From: Malus domestica
Taxonomy: Eukaryota; Streptophyta; Magnoliopsida; Rosales; Rosaceae
Direction: 5' to 3'
NCBI RefSeq assembly: GCF_042453785.1
Contig: NC_091661.1
Span: 31,611,501 to 31,675,500 of the forward strand
DNA: 64,000 bases
Shown: positions 34,933 to 47,590 of the stretch, in pieces
How positions within the stretch are numbered: position 1 is the first letter of the stretch
How the letters are laid out: each line of letters begins with the position of its first letter
Position numbers and translations under genes: made by a program
Notes under the pieces: model-generated
Database searches by the model: none
The model's input: only the letters and a program-made list of their open reading frames with translations
What the model was told of the DNA's origin: nothing

Positions 34933-37900
34933 ATAATTCATAGAAGCCTTTCACTCATAATTTGCTTGTTTTAACATACAATCATGTTTCATTTGTTCAT
35001 TACTTGTTGGTGAAACAATGGTCTTTGTAACCAACAAGTAATTATTCTTATTATATATTATGGTATAATTTACAAAAAGTACATGCCTATAATTTGATGA
35101 TGTTTCCACTTCCCAGACAGAATAACAAGCCGGCCCCGATCACTAAAATAGGAGAATTTTTTTAGTATCTAGGGCCAGGTATCCATAGTGTCATAATATT
35201 ATTAGTCTCAAATTTTTTTTTTTTCAAGTTTCCAATCAATTGTATTATTACGCTTAGTACCAGAGGCAGATGCACATTGGGACCTAGGTGTTCTTAGGAC
35301 CATCCAAAGAAAATATACATGTAAAGGTCTTCCAAGGACCCTCCGAATGTTTTGTTCGTGTTATTTGTACTTACCAAATGTTTGATGTAATACCTGCTTG
35401 ACATGTTGCGTGAACAATACTCGATAAATCCTCACGATACCACTCATCAAGTGTTTGATGAAATGTCTTAGTGAATAAATTGAAGAAAAAAATTGCACGT
35501 TTCTGCTCTGTTTCTATATAAAAAAACTTAGACCTTTAAAACACTGGAACCACCCAAGATATGAATCCTAAATCTGTAATTGGTATATTAAATCATATTC
35601 CGACATAGTAAAAAATCTCTTAAAAGAGAGAGAAAATAAAACATGTATCATCACACTTCCAAATTTATTTTCCTAAACAATTACAAAAAATAATGGACAA
35701 AAAAAAAAAACCAAAACCAAAAAAAAAAAAAAAAAAAATGTTAATTTTGTTGAAATTCAAGAATATAATTTCATGGATAAGTGAAATAAACGCTCAATGG
35801 AACAGGGCGGTTTCTGTGAACAGTGGTCCTTCCCCTTTTGGCAGCATTCAATAACAACAACATCAACTCTCAGTTAATCACGCCCAAACCTTCATCAAAC
35901 TTTGTCTTTCTATTTTTCGTCTTTTTTTTGCAAAAGATAAAGGAGTTACAAGACTAATCCATCACTTTTTCCTCGTGGCCCTTGAATTATGAGATCATTT
36001 TATGTCAGGAAAACTAACGAAAAGTTTAAAAAAAAATAGTTTTAATTAAAAATGACAAATAAGAGGTGTAGTGAATAGGTTTTTTCGTTAAAAGTGAACA
36101 GTACCGTGAGCGTTTTGTTAAAACGCCATTTTTTATTTACATTTTACACTATTTTTCCTTTTGGGTGTTGATTTTTAAATACTATTTTTAATCTGTACTT
36201 ATCTCTCTTTATTTTTAATAATTAAATTAAATAAAACAAACATTAATAACCAACATAACTAAACAGGAGTGTATATGAAAAAGTGTTTGCTTAACATTTC
36301 CCTGTTCTTTTCGGAAATAGTCATATTGCCCAATGTCATCAAGTTTGTTCACATTCATCCAAGTTGTGGTCCAAAATTTGTATTTTCTCAAGATATGAGC
36401 CTTGTTTCACGATAATTTGGTCGTTTCAAGTAACTCATCACAAACATATATTGTTTTTGGTATTTATTTGAATCGAACTTGTAGATAATAAGCTATGCTT
36501 AACAATTTAAAAACATTAGTTTCGAAAGAGGAAGAATTTACGCTTATTATTTTTTGCTTTTTGGACACCCTTTTCTTAATTCTTGCCCTTGATTTCATTT
36601 AGGACGAACATGTTTACTTAACATGAATGAAAGGATAAAGGAATGTGAGAACTTAGGAACATGGAAAGTAAGGAAATTGAATTGGATGAACTAGCTAGCA
36701 TCCCTATATGATTGATTCATGATTTTCAGGTTTTTAATCACGTATCTTAATGAGAAACTAACTTCTTCTTTTTTCGATTCCTTACGTATTAGTAAACACA
36801 AAAACTTAAAAATTAAAATGATTCTAATTTCTATATTTTGTTCGTAAGTAAGCAAGCCCTTAATTTCTTCAATGTAATAGTAATTTTTTTTGTCGGAATT
36901 CGATGTGATGGTTAAAAAATAGTATGCACGGAGAAATGGTGTGCAATAGTAATTTAATTTTTTTTCACTTGGACAGAAACATGTTTCAAATTATGGACAT
37001 AGGGATTTAAAACACGTTTTAAATCGAATGATCCATCCGTTGTTCGTGAAATAGCAATCACCACTTCTAAAAATCAACCGTATTTATTTTGGTGGTGGAC
37101 CAGACGATTCCGACGGGGCTCTGCCAAGATTTCAATTGTCCAAAAATTGAAATTCGGAACATCTTCATATCTCGCAGTTCAAAGTCGATGAATCGACAAA
37201 TTTCGACCGTTTAAGTGAAAGAAATTCTAATTTTTGGTTTGTATGAGGTGGACTAATGAGATGAACTAATTGGAGTTGTATGATTTAAAATGAATGATCT
37301 GAATTTATCAATCAATCGGCTCTGGCCTACAAGATCTGGAGATAATCTTGACCCCAAAAATTTTCAATGGCTAGTTGTTGCCACATAATCCAAAATTTTC
37401 ATGTTTATTTCTTTAATGCAAGGAATCTGATTGCGACATCCAATTAATCCCATGCTAGGTTATCCACTCATGAAACAAAATTAACCAAAACTAATCGAAC
37501 CAAATCTTTTGGCTAGGAAAAGCCAGACTGAATATAGCAAAATCAGTGAGCAAATGTTGGAATTGGCAGTGTTTTAGCAACAAATTTTGATATTTTTTAT
37601 TTATCAAATTCATGATATCCATTAAAAAAATAAATAAAAGATAGAACTAAAGAGGACAACAACCACCAAACTGTCAAATATTATTTTCTTATCAATGTAA
37701 AGCTTTAAATGTTAGTATTTATTAAAAGGTTGTTGAAACAAAATTCTTATTGGTTGAAAAGTTAGTGGAATATGCGACCAATTATTAAACTAATCAAAAA
37801 ATAAATTTGACGTTAATGTCAAATTTGACTCGTAATCACAAACGCTTTAAATTTAGTTAACAAATAACGCTTCAGTTGAGAAGATTTTTTATATCAAACA

Positions 37901-37953
37901 TGCAATGACATCTCCACTTATAATTTAACATCTCCTTTAGAGATGCTCAAATG
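34933..37953. other. Gene-free AT-rich DNA with repeat remnants
   Basis: Contains poly(A)-rich sequence near 35,700, the MITE relative near 36,007-36,132, and a remnant around 35,258-35,560 (CAGATGCACATTGGGACC). No gene is supported. Confidence 0.45.
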
Positions 37954-38333
37954 TAGGCCTGACATTTTGGACCCAACCCGTTAATATTTGTATTTTGGTG
38001 GATGCTTAACAGGTCGGGTCGCTAACGGGTGAACCCGTTAATAACCCGTTAAATAACGGGTCACTTTGGGTCAACCCGTTAGAACCCGTTAACACCCGTT
38101 AGTTGAGGATATTTTAGTAATTTTAGTAAAATCTTAATAACAAAAAATAAACTTTATTCAAAAAAAAAAATAATAATAATTGTTAACGGGTGTTAACGGA
38201 TGACCCGTTAGCTTAACGGGTCAGGTTAGGGTGATCCGTTAGCTTAACGAGTTGAGTTCGGATGACCCATTAACTTAACGGGTCGGGTTGAACTCAACTC
38301 AAACCTAATAAACCCGACCCGTTTACAGGTCTA
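37954..38333. mobile_element. hAT-like non-autonomous element built from AACCCGTTA repeats
   Basis: The element starts TAGGCCTG and ends CAGGTCTA, and is flanked by the 8-bp direct repeat CTCAAATG (37946-37953 and 38334-38341), the hAT target size. Both halves are filled with many dispersed copies of AACCCGTTA or its complement TAACGGGTT in inverted arrangement around an AT-rich centre. No protein is encoded. Confidence 0.85.
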
Positions 38334-38469
38334 CTCAAATGTTCATTTTTGAGAGTAGGCAGCATATTCCAATTTCCCAATGCATGCAGTTTTAGGCTAA
38401 TGGACAATAACTGAAAAGTGGCCGGTCAGGTTGCTTCTCTAGCAACACAGTCCTTCAAATGGGAATAGT

Positions 38470-38645
38470 TCGGATTTTCTTTGTGAAGATTAAGGGGACA
38501 ATTTCATTTTGTTTTTTTGCAGTTAGAAATCAATTTGAATTTTTTTTATTTAAAATTGAATACAAACAGTTGCTGATGAAAATTAACTGTGTACGATAAA
38601 CGGACATAATAAAATGATGACTCTGAAGAGGATCCTTATCCCTTC
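38470..38645. mobile_element. MITE-like relative of the 20.7 and 21.56 kb elements
   Basis: Carries CGGATTTTCTTTGTGAAGATT at the left, a TTTAAAATTGAATACAAACAG centre, and GTACGATAAACGGACATAAT followed by GAGGATCC at the right. These are the same motifs, in the same order, as in the 20.7-kb copy. Exact ends are unclear. Confidence 0.45.
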
Positions 38646-38854
38646 AAATGGATCAAAGACTCGCTAGTTTCACTTCACGCATGGCTTCTATGTTGCACCA
38701 TAAAAGCAAGCCAACAAAATGTTAGAAAAAGGGGCTGTAAATTTTTGTTACCTAAAAATATGTAAACAAGGGGTAACTTTTCCTCGCACTCTGTCCCAAG
38801 TCTCAGTTATTTCAAATCAGCTTGCCCTACAAGCAAAATAAAGGGGTAAAAAAT

Positions 38855-39073
38855 GGATCCAGCTTATCTGCCCTTTCAGTTCTCATACTCTCATCTCTTA
38901 CTATTTTATGCGATCACGGTTAAGCTATGTCAACATTTTATATTAATTTTTTTATAAAGATAATAAGACAAAAAACACTAGTGATATAAAATGTTGACGT
39001 GATTTAACCGTGACCGTACAAATATGAGGGGATGATAGTGTATGGGAACTGGGAGGGCAGAGAAGCCAGATCC
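38855..39073. mobile_element. Mutator-like MITE with 9-bp target duplication
   Basis: The left end GGATCCAGCTTATCTGCCC and the right end, read in reverse as GGATCTGGCTTCTCTGCCC, form a 19-bp terminal repeat with three mismatches. The flanks are GTAAAAAAT on both sides (38846-38854 and 39074-39082). The interior motif CACGGTTAA...GTCAACATTTTAT matches the element at 22,526. Confidence 0.85.
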
Positions 39074-39318
39074 GTAAAAAATTTGACACTCTGACCGCCA
39101 ATTCAAACAGTCCATGTCAAAATGTTCATGGAAGGGGATTTTTTGGTTTAACATCCAATGTCAAAGATCTCCGTGTATAGTATACACTAATTGCATACTA
39201 GGAAATTCTAATATGTAGTGAAAATTTTACTATGCTTCGATATCTGACATGTTATCAGAATAATGAAATGTTGGATCTGCAGTTCAAGATTCGAACGACC
39301 AAAAATTTCAGTGTATAC

Positions 39319-39834
39319 TGTTTGTACCATACTTGACCAATCCCGAAACTACTGAGCACCGGTTAACGTTATACCGTCAAGGACCCATAAGAGTTTCCCT
39401 CCAACCAAGATGCCAATCACAGCGCGACACGTGTCGACATCAGAAGCCAATCATAGCGCGACACGTGTTAACATCAGAAGCCAATCATAACACGACATGT
39501 GTCAATGTCAGAATTAAACAAGAAACTCTCTTCTATAAATAGAGATCATTCTCTCACAATATTTCCAAATGTCATTTGTACTAAATCATTCACCAGTACT
39601 TACAAAAGGAGAACTTGAACCTATGTACTTGTGTAAACCCTTCACAATTAATGAAAACTCCTCTACTCCGTGGACGTAGGCAATCTGGGTGAACCACGTA
39701 CATCTTGTGTTTGCTTCCCTGTCCCTATCCATTTACATACTTATTCACACTAGTAACTGGAACAATCTAGTGAAGGTCACAAACTTAAACATTTTCTGTT
39801 GTACCAAAGTCCTCACTGATTTCGTGCATCAACA
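39319..39834 (+). mobile_element. Solo LTR (516 bp) with 5-bp target duplication
   Basis: The element starts TGTTTGTACC and ends CATCAACA, with TG...CA termini and TGTT/AACA terminal inverted bases. The flanking 5-bp direct repeat TATAC (39314-39318 and 39835-39839) is typical of LTR-retrotransposon insertion. It contains an enhancer-like triple repeat, a TATA box (TATAAAT, about 39,533), and downstream sequence with GTGGACGTAGGC. No internal region is left, so this is a recombination product. An inverted fragment of the same family is at 53,614-53,838. Confidence 0.85.
39412..39513. repeat. Three 34-bp tandem repeats with CCAAT and ACACGTGT motifs
   Basis: The repeats start at 39412, 39446 and 39480, a period of exactly 34. 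Each carries GCCAATCA followed by GACACGTGT or a variant and then ATCAGAA or a variant. They lie 20-120 bases before the TATA box of the solo LTR. They are therefore probably U3 enhancer repeats; CACGTG is the core bound by plant bZIP and bHLH factors. Confidence 0.85.
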
Positions 39835-39839
39835 TATAC

Positions 39840-40170
39840 TATACATATTCACAAAAATTTATATGTAGTTAAATTTATTCTATACTTCTGTGCATGACAT
39901 GTTTCGAATGATGAATAGTTAGATGCAATGGCAGATCCAGAATTCTAACATTGGTTGATCCCAATATAAAATTAAAAAAAATTAATCGATAAACTACCAA
40001 CTCCCACATGTTGCTTAATAAGAAAACTTGCTTTTAGTGATTTTGTTTTAAATGACTTGACTCAAAACAACGTTATTTTGGCAAAGTCTTAAAAAAACAT
40101 AATACTGCACCTGTGGTCCGCCGCTGCACTCTTCTCCTCCACCACATGCCCAAACTTAAATGGTCTCCAA
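39840..40170. other. Spacer with repeat remnant
   Basis: Short AT-rich spacer. GGCAGATCCAGAATTCTAAC resembles the remnant near 35,265. No gene. Confidence 0.35.
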
Positions 40171-41269
40171 GGGTGCGTTTGGTACGTGGGATGGGACGGA
40201 ACAGAGTGGGACGGAACCGTTCCGTCCCACGTTTGGTGCCTTAAAATTGTGTGGAACGCGCGTCCCACGGAACGAAAAAGGGTCAGATTTTGGTTCCCCC
40301 TCCCCCCCCTGGAACAGGTTTTTCCATCCCGTGGGACACAATTTTTTTTTTTTTTGGACAACAATACCCCTTTTATTTTTCATTAATTACATTGTCTACC
40401 TCCCTTCTCTCCCGTAACCTCCCTCTGTTCTACCACAAACCCAGTAACCCAATCCCTTCTTTCCCGTAACCTCCCTCTTCATCCACCACAAACCCAGTAA
40501 CCCAATCCCAGCAAACCCATCCGACGACGACGACGTCACCACCGTCACCAGCAAACCCCTCTTCTTCTCCGGCGTTGTCACCACCGTCACCAGCAAACCC
40601 TCTTCTTCTCCGGCGCCGTCACCATGGAGCCGTCACCAGCAACCCCTCTTCTTCTCCGGCGCCGTCACCATAGCCAGGCCGACGACGACGACGACGCTGC
40701 ACGGAGGATGATGACGACGCTGCAGGGAAGACGATGACGACGCTGCAGGCCGACGACGATGACGACGCTGTAGGCCGACGACGACGACGACGCTGCACGG
40801 AGGATGATGACGACGCTGCAGGGAAGACGATGACGACGCTGCAGGGAGGACGATGACGAAGCTGCAGAAATTGATTGAAATGAATTTTGGGATTTTTCTG
40901 TGTTTGATTTTGGGATTTTTCTGTGTTTGATTTTGGGATTTTTCTGTTTTTTTTTTCTTCTTGTAATTGTTTGCTGGTGACGAGATCTGAAATTGATTGG
41001 AGGGTTTGCTGGTGACGAGATCTGAAACTGGATTGGTTGCCGAGAAAACGAAGGAAAACGAAAACTGGGGTCTGATTGTTTGAGTTCATACTCGCACTCA
41101 GCAATTGTACAAACAAGGCTAAGTTAGTCATTTAACACGAAATCCAAACCGTTCCGTCCTACGCGTACCAAACATAACACGAACCTCCGTTTCGTTCCGT
41201 CCCGTCCCGTCCCGTCCCGTCCCGTCCCGTCCCGTCCCGTTCCGTTCCGTCTGCGTACCAAACGCACCC
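40171..41269. mobile_element. TIR element (1.1 kb) with internal minisatellites
   Basis: Termini GGGTGCGTTTGGTACG and CGTACCAAACGCACCC are a perfect 16-bp inverted repeat. Subterminal sequence repeats GGACGGAAC on the left and CCCGT/TCCGT on the right. The interior consists of tandem arrays: a Pro-rich CCGTCACCAGCAA repeat (about 40,540-40,670), GAC/GAT triplets with CTGCA (about 40,680-40,865), and three copies of TTTTGGGATTTTTCTGTG (about 40,884-40,942). No transposase is present. The flanking duplication is not clear (CCAA and CAAA). Confidence 0.7.
41201..41240. repeat. CCCGT pentanucleotide array (8 exact units)
   Basis: Eight uninterrupted CCCGT units with degenerate TCCGT units on both sides, just inside the right end of the TIR element. 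Confidence 0.9.
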
Positions 41270-42097
41270 CAAAGGTCCTCCCAGCCATTTATTCAGACTT
41301 CTAGTTGGTCCCAGGACGACCCAAGTCCCTTAATGCGTTTGTCACTGGCTAACCGTTTAATCAAATATTCCAGATGATACTATACACTAAAATACTCAAT
41401 GCTTACTAAAATGGTCCATATATGTACTTGGTGGGACTTATTCAACGTTGCTCATATCGGATGATATCATTGATATGTATGCAGGTCAATAGTATTCCTG
41501 ATGGGACCAAGCAATTTGAATATCCTCTCCCACTCACCAATTTGCACGCATGGATTCATAGCTAATTTGTAATTGCGGCCAAACACAAGGTACGTGGAAT
41601 GTGGATGGTCTTGGAAAAAATAGGGAACTTGACCAAAGTGCTAGCCAAAACAAGAAGAAAGCAATTGAACTAATACTACTATTCATATGGTCAAATTTAG
41701 TTAACAGAATTAATGATCAGGAAAACGAAATTTACAAGTCAAAAACTTTGACAAACGTTCCAACTTCACCAGAAGAACAAGAAAAAGGTTGAGGAAGCAA
41801 AATAGCATGTTGTGTTATTTCAAAGTCTTAATTTTTGTTGACGGGATAAGCAGTATGCCAGTTTCACAGTATAATTTGTCATTTAATATTTTGGAAATTT
41901 GAGAAGGAGTTTGGAGCTCGAATGATTAAAAGTATTTACCCATGTATCTTAAGTTTTATGTTCAAATCCCCAACCAGGAGTCACTTTCTAATTCTTACTT
42001 TTGTACTTCTCCGATTCATGAATTTCATCATTTTGAGTCGGTAAACACGCTATAATCCGATGTCCTTACAATAGAAGTGTTTTTAACAAAATCTTAT
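41270..42097. other. Intergenic DNA, nothing recognised
   Basis: Mixed AT-rich spacer without coding evidence. Confidence 0.4.
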
Positions 42098-42100
42098 TTA

Positions 42101-42277
42101 GCGCTCGTTTGGATGTACTTTTAAAATAACTGAAAAAGCTTTTAGAGAAAATTTTTGGGTTTCAAAAGCGCTTAAAGTGTTTTTCCATGATTTACTTGCA
42201 TATTTACTAATGATTGGTTCTAAAAATATTTTTACTAAAGCGCTTTCAGTCATTTCAAAAGTACATCCAAACGAGCG
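42101..42277. mobile_element. Tourist/PIF-Harbinger-like MITE with TTA target duplication
   Basis: A 177-bp foldback element. GCGCTCGTTTGGATGTACTT at the left matches the reverse of AAGTACATCCAAACGAGCG at the right, apart from the extra base in the first G-C-G. TTA lies on both sides (42098-42100 and 42278-42280), the PIF/Harbinger target. An older relative is split by another element at 47.6-48.8 kb. Confidence 0.85.
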
Positions 42278-42299
42278 TTAAATTTTGAACTGGGTCACA

Positions 42300-44219
42300 C
42301 AATTTATCTCATTTTAAGGCCCAATGGCCTTCCCCAGATTTGATTCCTAAATTAGAGCTAACATTCCAATTTTGATCTGAGGCCCAAGGCCCAAATACAC
42401 GCCAGCCGTAGATTAAATTTGCAAGATCAAATCACGCACCGATCAACCAAATCAGAAAATCGACTTCCGTCTCTCTCTCTCTTGCAGTTTCCAATTCCCC
42501 TGTGCCCTACGCCCAATTTTCTCCTTCTCATTTCTCGACGAAGCGAAAGCGGAACCCTAGCGCCCAAATCTCAGGCTCTTTGGCTACCCTCCGCACGCGC
42601 TCCAGCGCTCAAGCTCTCCAATCAATCTCGGGTTTGATACTCGTCCTGCTTCCCCCATCGCTTTCCATTTGTGGGCATTAATGCAATTAGGGTTTTTGAT
42701 TTGGGGGTTTTGTGGGATTTAATTATACTGTATGTCTAGGTTTTCTTAGGCGCTGGCATTGTTCAATGAGTATTCGATTCATGTCTTGCTTGTAAAAACT
42801 GTGCGCGATTGTGTTTAGGCTTTCTTCGACTAATAGGTTTTGAATCTTTGATTATTTTGTTTGAGTTTTGAATCGATATTATTTTGTGGATACGATTCTC
42901 TAATTATTTTGTGGATATGTTTTACAAAAAAAGTAATTATGATTTCTGCTGTTTCGATGCGAATTCATTTTGTGTTTTTTACATGTAATTATGAATTTGT
43001 CAGCAGATACACATTTTTGGAATGATTGAATAGCGTTCGCTTATCAAGTCGACTAGGTAAAGGGGTTTAGTGCTGGCTTGGTCTTTAGCCCGAGGACTCT
43101 TGGATGTGTGGTGGAAGGAGATGTTGTTAATGTCGCCCCCTCATTTATGGGTCTCAATCAGTAATTATGGAAGTAGAGATTAGATGGATACCTTATAGGT
43201 TCAGCTACTATGGGTGATAGATTTAGGGAAGTTCCATCGAGCAGGGTTCTTTACATGTCTAGGTGAAGTATTATTGTTTGATTGATGAATTTCATCTTAT
43301 TCATAATTTCCCGTTCCGTTTCCCGGGTTTATGTATTTTTTATTGCAGCATAAATCAGGAAGATGGGCTTTCTGATTATTGCTCCAAGTAGTACAACTTA
43401 TACTACATGTAATTCAATGAGAAGTTGGGTCAAGAAACAGAATCCATGAAGCTGGAAAGTGCATCTTTTGACAAGGTTTTTTTATGATAAAATTAAAACC
43501 CATAATGTGGCCGTATGATTTATCAATTATGTGAGCCTAAAGACTCATGTCTCCATCCCTACCCTCGATATGATATATATATATATATATGTATGCAACG
43601 CTGCAAGAATTAGTAAAAGTAAGTTAACTAAGGGATATGAATTTGTTTTCCAGGGTTTTCGTTTTTTGTTTTTCAATTATGTTAAAGAGGGCTGAGTAAG
43701 GTAAATTCATAGATATATGTCAATCTTGCTTGATCTCATGACACAGATGCTTTCTTTATGATAGATGGCAAGCGCTTGGACAAATATGAGCTTTGCAATC
43801 ATACATAGGGATATAGAGAGGGAGTGGGAGAAATCATTTTGGACTTATGGGTATTATTTTTTATTATGGGAGATTCTTGCTCACTCTCAGAAGATCTATA
43901 CATCTGCTAAAATTCTGGAGAGGATGAGGAGATCAAATTTTATTTCACTATAAATAATGCTTTGGAGCACCTTTGGAGCAAATGAGCAATGGAGCTTGTG
44001 GAGCACGGCTCACCTCGAGGATTGCTCTCTTGGTTTGCTTCATGTTTGGTTTTGTTTTTCATTTCATATTGTCAACAGAGTGTATGCAGGACGATAATAA
44101 TAATGGATACCAAAGTTTTAGTGTCATTCTATTTTGAAAATTGTTGGACAAAACATTTACTGGAATTGTTATTTTTACTGCAGTAAAAGGTTTGTAGCCG
44201 GAGTCTTCTGTTGTCAAAT
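42300..44219 (+). promoter_or_regulatory. Promoter, 5' UTR exon and leader intron of the SR gene
   Basis: GGCCCA motifs at about 42,318 and 42,382-42,392 resemble the site II class. A CT-rich and GC-richer 5' UTR exon (about 42,430-42,630) is followed by a likely leader intron from near 42,632 to the CAG at 44183. This leaves a short UTR piece before the ATG at 44220. A TA microsatellite stands at about 43,572-43,590. Open frames inside the intron have no recognisable product. Confidence 0.55.
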
Positions 44220-46966
44220 ATGAGTGGCCGATTTTCTCGCACGATCTACGTTGGCAACCTTCCCTCAGATATAAAAGAATGGGAGGTTGAAGATCTATTC
44301 TACAAGGTTTGCATGAAATTTCCCTTATAATTTTGCTTGTTCTTTGTATATAAGCTTCCTGCACTTCTGTTGAACTTTATCTCATTCATTTTGAATTATT
44401 TTCGATTTTCTGATGCATATGAAAATACATTAATTTACTTAACAGCACATGGCTCAATGTATGTGTATGATATGCAGTGTCAATTTTTGTTGAAAATTAG
44501 AAAACCAATTCAGTGTTTGCACTTTACTTTCATCATGATTCATGTGCTAGTCATGTGATTTGCTGATGTAAAAAGTATTTTGATGATAATCATTCTAAAA
44601 TGGATTTTCTTTTGCAGTATGGCCGCATAGTGGATATTGAACTGAAGATTCCACCGCGTCCTCCTTGTTATTCTTTTGTTGAGGTACCTATAATGGTTGT
44701 ATGTGCTGGATGCATGCATTACCCTGTTGGTTCTGTTATGGTCCTATGGATTACTATGTTTTTGCAACAGCCTGTTATCTGATGACTGGTCAATACTCTG
44801 TATTTGGTTTTCAGTTTGAGAGTTCTCGGGATGCAGAAGATGCAATCAGGGGGCGTGATGGGTATAACTTTGATGGGTGCCGTTTAAGGGTACTAAAAGA
44901 TCCCTATTACTTGCTAAAACAATCTTTTTTTTTCTTTTCTTTCATGTCTTTGATCGCTTCATTTATAAATGTCTCCTTTAACCTCAATACAGGTTGAACT
45001 TGCCCATGGTGGTAGGGGCCCATCTTCAAGTGATCGTCGTGGTGGGTATGACCGAGGTAGCAGTGGCGGAGGCAGTGGTGGGGGCCGATTTGGTGTTTCA
45101 CGTCATTCTGAATATCGAGGTGTATTTTCTAGGATAGTACATTACTTTAATGAGTTAGATATGTTTTGCAATGTTCTACATAAGGTTCAGTTATATTTTT
45201 TTCTTAACTGTTGTTTACTGCTTGACACACAATTTCATTTTGTCCAGTTATTGTTCGTAATCTCCCTTCTTCAGCCTCGTGGCAAGACTTGAAGGTGTGG
45301 AAACTTTTACTCGCAGTTTTATATTCAAATAACGTTTGTGCAATACCGGCGACCTTACTGGTTGTTGATTTCAGGATCATATGCGTAAAGCTGGTGATGT
45401 GTGTTTTGCTGAGGTTTCTCGTGACAGTGAAGGTATAGATTCTAAGGATCAGAGAATAAAATGTCTACGCTCCAAAGAGCATATCATTTTATCAAAGACC
45501 TTGGTACCAAACAGCTGATCTTCATCTTGCATATGCTCTCAAATTTGTATCATCTCACCTAATGGAATTTTTTATATGCAGGGACTTATGGCTTAGTTGA
45601 TTATACAAATTCTGATGACATGAAATATGCTGTAAGTTGTTGAAACAAACTTGAAATACTGGACCTTATCCTGCTATTATGCTCCTCCTAATTCACTAGC
45701 TCACGTTTTTTTTTTTTTTTTAATCTTTTTTCAGATCCGGAAGCTTGATGATACTGAATTCAAAAATCCTTGGGCAAGGACTCATATTCGGGTAACCTTT
45801 ACGTTTAAGGAAGTTTTCTCTTGCTGTCCTTTCTTTGGGCTATATATTTCCGTACCATTGTGAATCATTGATTTATGTTAAATATGTTTGTATTTTGTAA
45901 TCCTGGAACAAAGTATTTGAGAGGTCTAGAGTAGTTTATGTACTTATGCATTACAGTAATGATGGTGATAGCTGGGCTTAGAGGCACTCTGAAAACATTG
46001 TGATGTTTGTTTGTGCATCAACTGTACAGGTTAAATACTACGATAGGAGTCCCTCAAGGAGTCGTAGCAGAAGCCGAAGTCGTAGCAGAAGCCGAAGTGT
46101 GAGAAGGAATCGGAGGTACTGGACCCACCCCAATTCTTTTATTTATTAACTTTTATCATTATCTTTCTCTGTTTTCTATTTTTTTTTTTGCTTTCATTTG
46201 TGCTACATCTTGAGAGATGTTCTGTATCATGCAGCAAGTCGTTGGACCGATCTGTATCAAAATCAGTATCAAGATCAGTATCAAGATCTAGGTCTCCATC
46301 GCCGGTTAAATCTTCCAGGTATTTGGCTTTGTTAATACATTTTCCGCTAGGTGGTTCTAATCCTCTAATTCCCCTTTCTAATATTTAATGCATGTATATA
46401 TTATTGCAGGCCACGATCAATATCAAGGTCAAGGTCAAGGTCCAGGTCAGAATCACCCCGAGCGGTAAGTGGAATATATTCTGATAAAACGAGTTCATGC
46501 GGCACATACCATAGAAATGTGATATTTAAAAACTTGAAAGTGTAATTTGAGTAAAGAAAAGATGTTCCAGGATATATTTGGTTTAGGGTAGGATTTAAAG
46601 AATGACCTAGGGCAACATGTGTCTCATACTTCTGATTCCATGGGTCTGACTTATGATGGATGTATGCCGGCTGCTAACATATAATCCTTAGTTATCCTAA
46701 CTAGCAAAGTGCACATAAGAACAGAGAAAAGGATGAATAAAAGCTAAGTTGTGGAGAAAAAAAGCAGAAGAAAAAATATAAATTATGCTTTTAGTTGCCT
46801 CGAGTTGTAGATTGTTTGTGGTAGATGGGTACCCGAACTATCTTTTCTCTATCCTTTTGAATTCAAAAGCTTACCACATTCTTGAAATAAAGACCACGTT
46901 TATTTGATACCTTTGATGCTTACTTTAAACTTGATCTATTTTCAGGCTCGGTCTGGTAGTGCCTGA
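44220..46966 (+). CDS. SR34/SF2-type serine/arginine-rich splicing factor, 270 aa
   Basis: Twelve coding exons join in frame: 44220-44306, 44618-44683, 44815-44889, 44993-45119, 45248-45294, 45375-45432, 45582-45631, 45735-45791, 46030-46115, 46235-46318, 46410-46464 and 46946-46966. The product has a canonical RRM1 ([20 protein letters not shown], then CYSFVEFE), a Gly/Ser/Arg hinge, and a pseudo-RRM2 with the invariant SWQDLK (residues 129-134). A C-terminal RS domain (about 195-270) follows, with [13 protein letters not shown] and a [15 protein letters not shown] stretch. This is the architecture of the plant SF2/ASF orthologues (SR34, SR34a/b, SR30), nuclear factors that bind exonic enhancers and help choose splice sites. 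SR genes of this class are themselves heavily alternatively spliced. The many small exons at the 3' end, including a last coding exon of 21 nt, are where variants are expected. Confidence 0.96.
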
Positions 46967-47590
46967 TTCTCTGGCAAGTCATCCTCGCGGCGTCCTTGTG
47001 TGTTAGATCTGCGAAGATTTATCATATCTGAGTGAACTTGTTGAAAATTTTCGTTTTTAAGAACCTTGGTTATCTTTGTTATGGCCAGTATGTGTGCTTT
47101 TGATACTGCCTAGTTATTATACATTTAAGGATTGCGTTTGTTAAATTATCGAGAAAACTCGGGTTGTTTTTTGGTGCTTGGTCTGTTTCGGGACATATTC
47201 AGTAGGCGTTATAACGTCGGATTTTCTGTTGCTTGCTTCGGTGTTTTGATGTATGTGGTTAAAACAAGACATGAAATCTGTTGGTTATAGATGTTGTAGT
47301 TGTGACTCTACTACCTATTGTGTTGGCTATTAGTTTATAGGCGAAAGAAATTTTGTTTGTATCGATGGCGGCAACAACCGTTGACTGCCGTCGGTAGCAT
47401 TTTTGCGATGTGTTTCCGGCAACAAGTCGGTATAAATTAGCAAGATGGGTACATGCATTTACGTTTTAATCATCGAATGGGGAACTTGTACTTGGGACGT
47501 CTATATGGTGAAAGGGGATAAACACTTCTTTCATACAAGCGTTTCGTGAAAAGTGATTTCTATTAAATTAAAGTGATAAGTGATTTCTAT
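46967..47590. other. 3' UTR of the SR gene and spacer
   Basis: T-rich sequence typical of a plant 3' UTR to about 47,300, then spacer. No further gene. Confidence 0.45.

Noticed and set aside
39412-39513. CRISPR-like array
   Set aside because: Repeats are adjacent with no spacers, in a plant LTR; simple tandem repeat.
40619-41131. 170-codon minus-strand frame rich in Ser/Arg
   Set aside because: Produced by the GAC/CTGCAG minisatellite of a transposon; reads open in several frames because of its triplet period.
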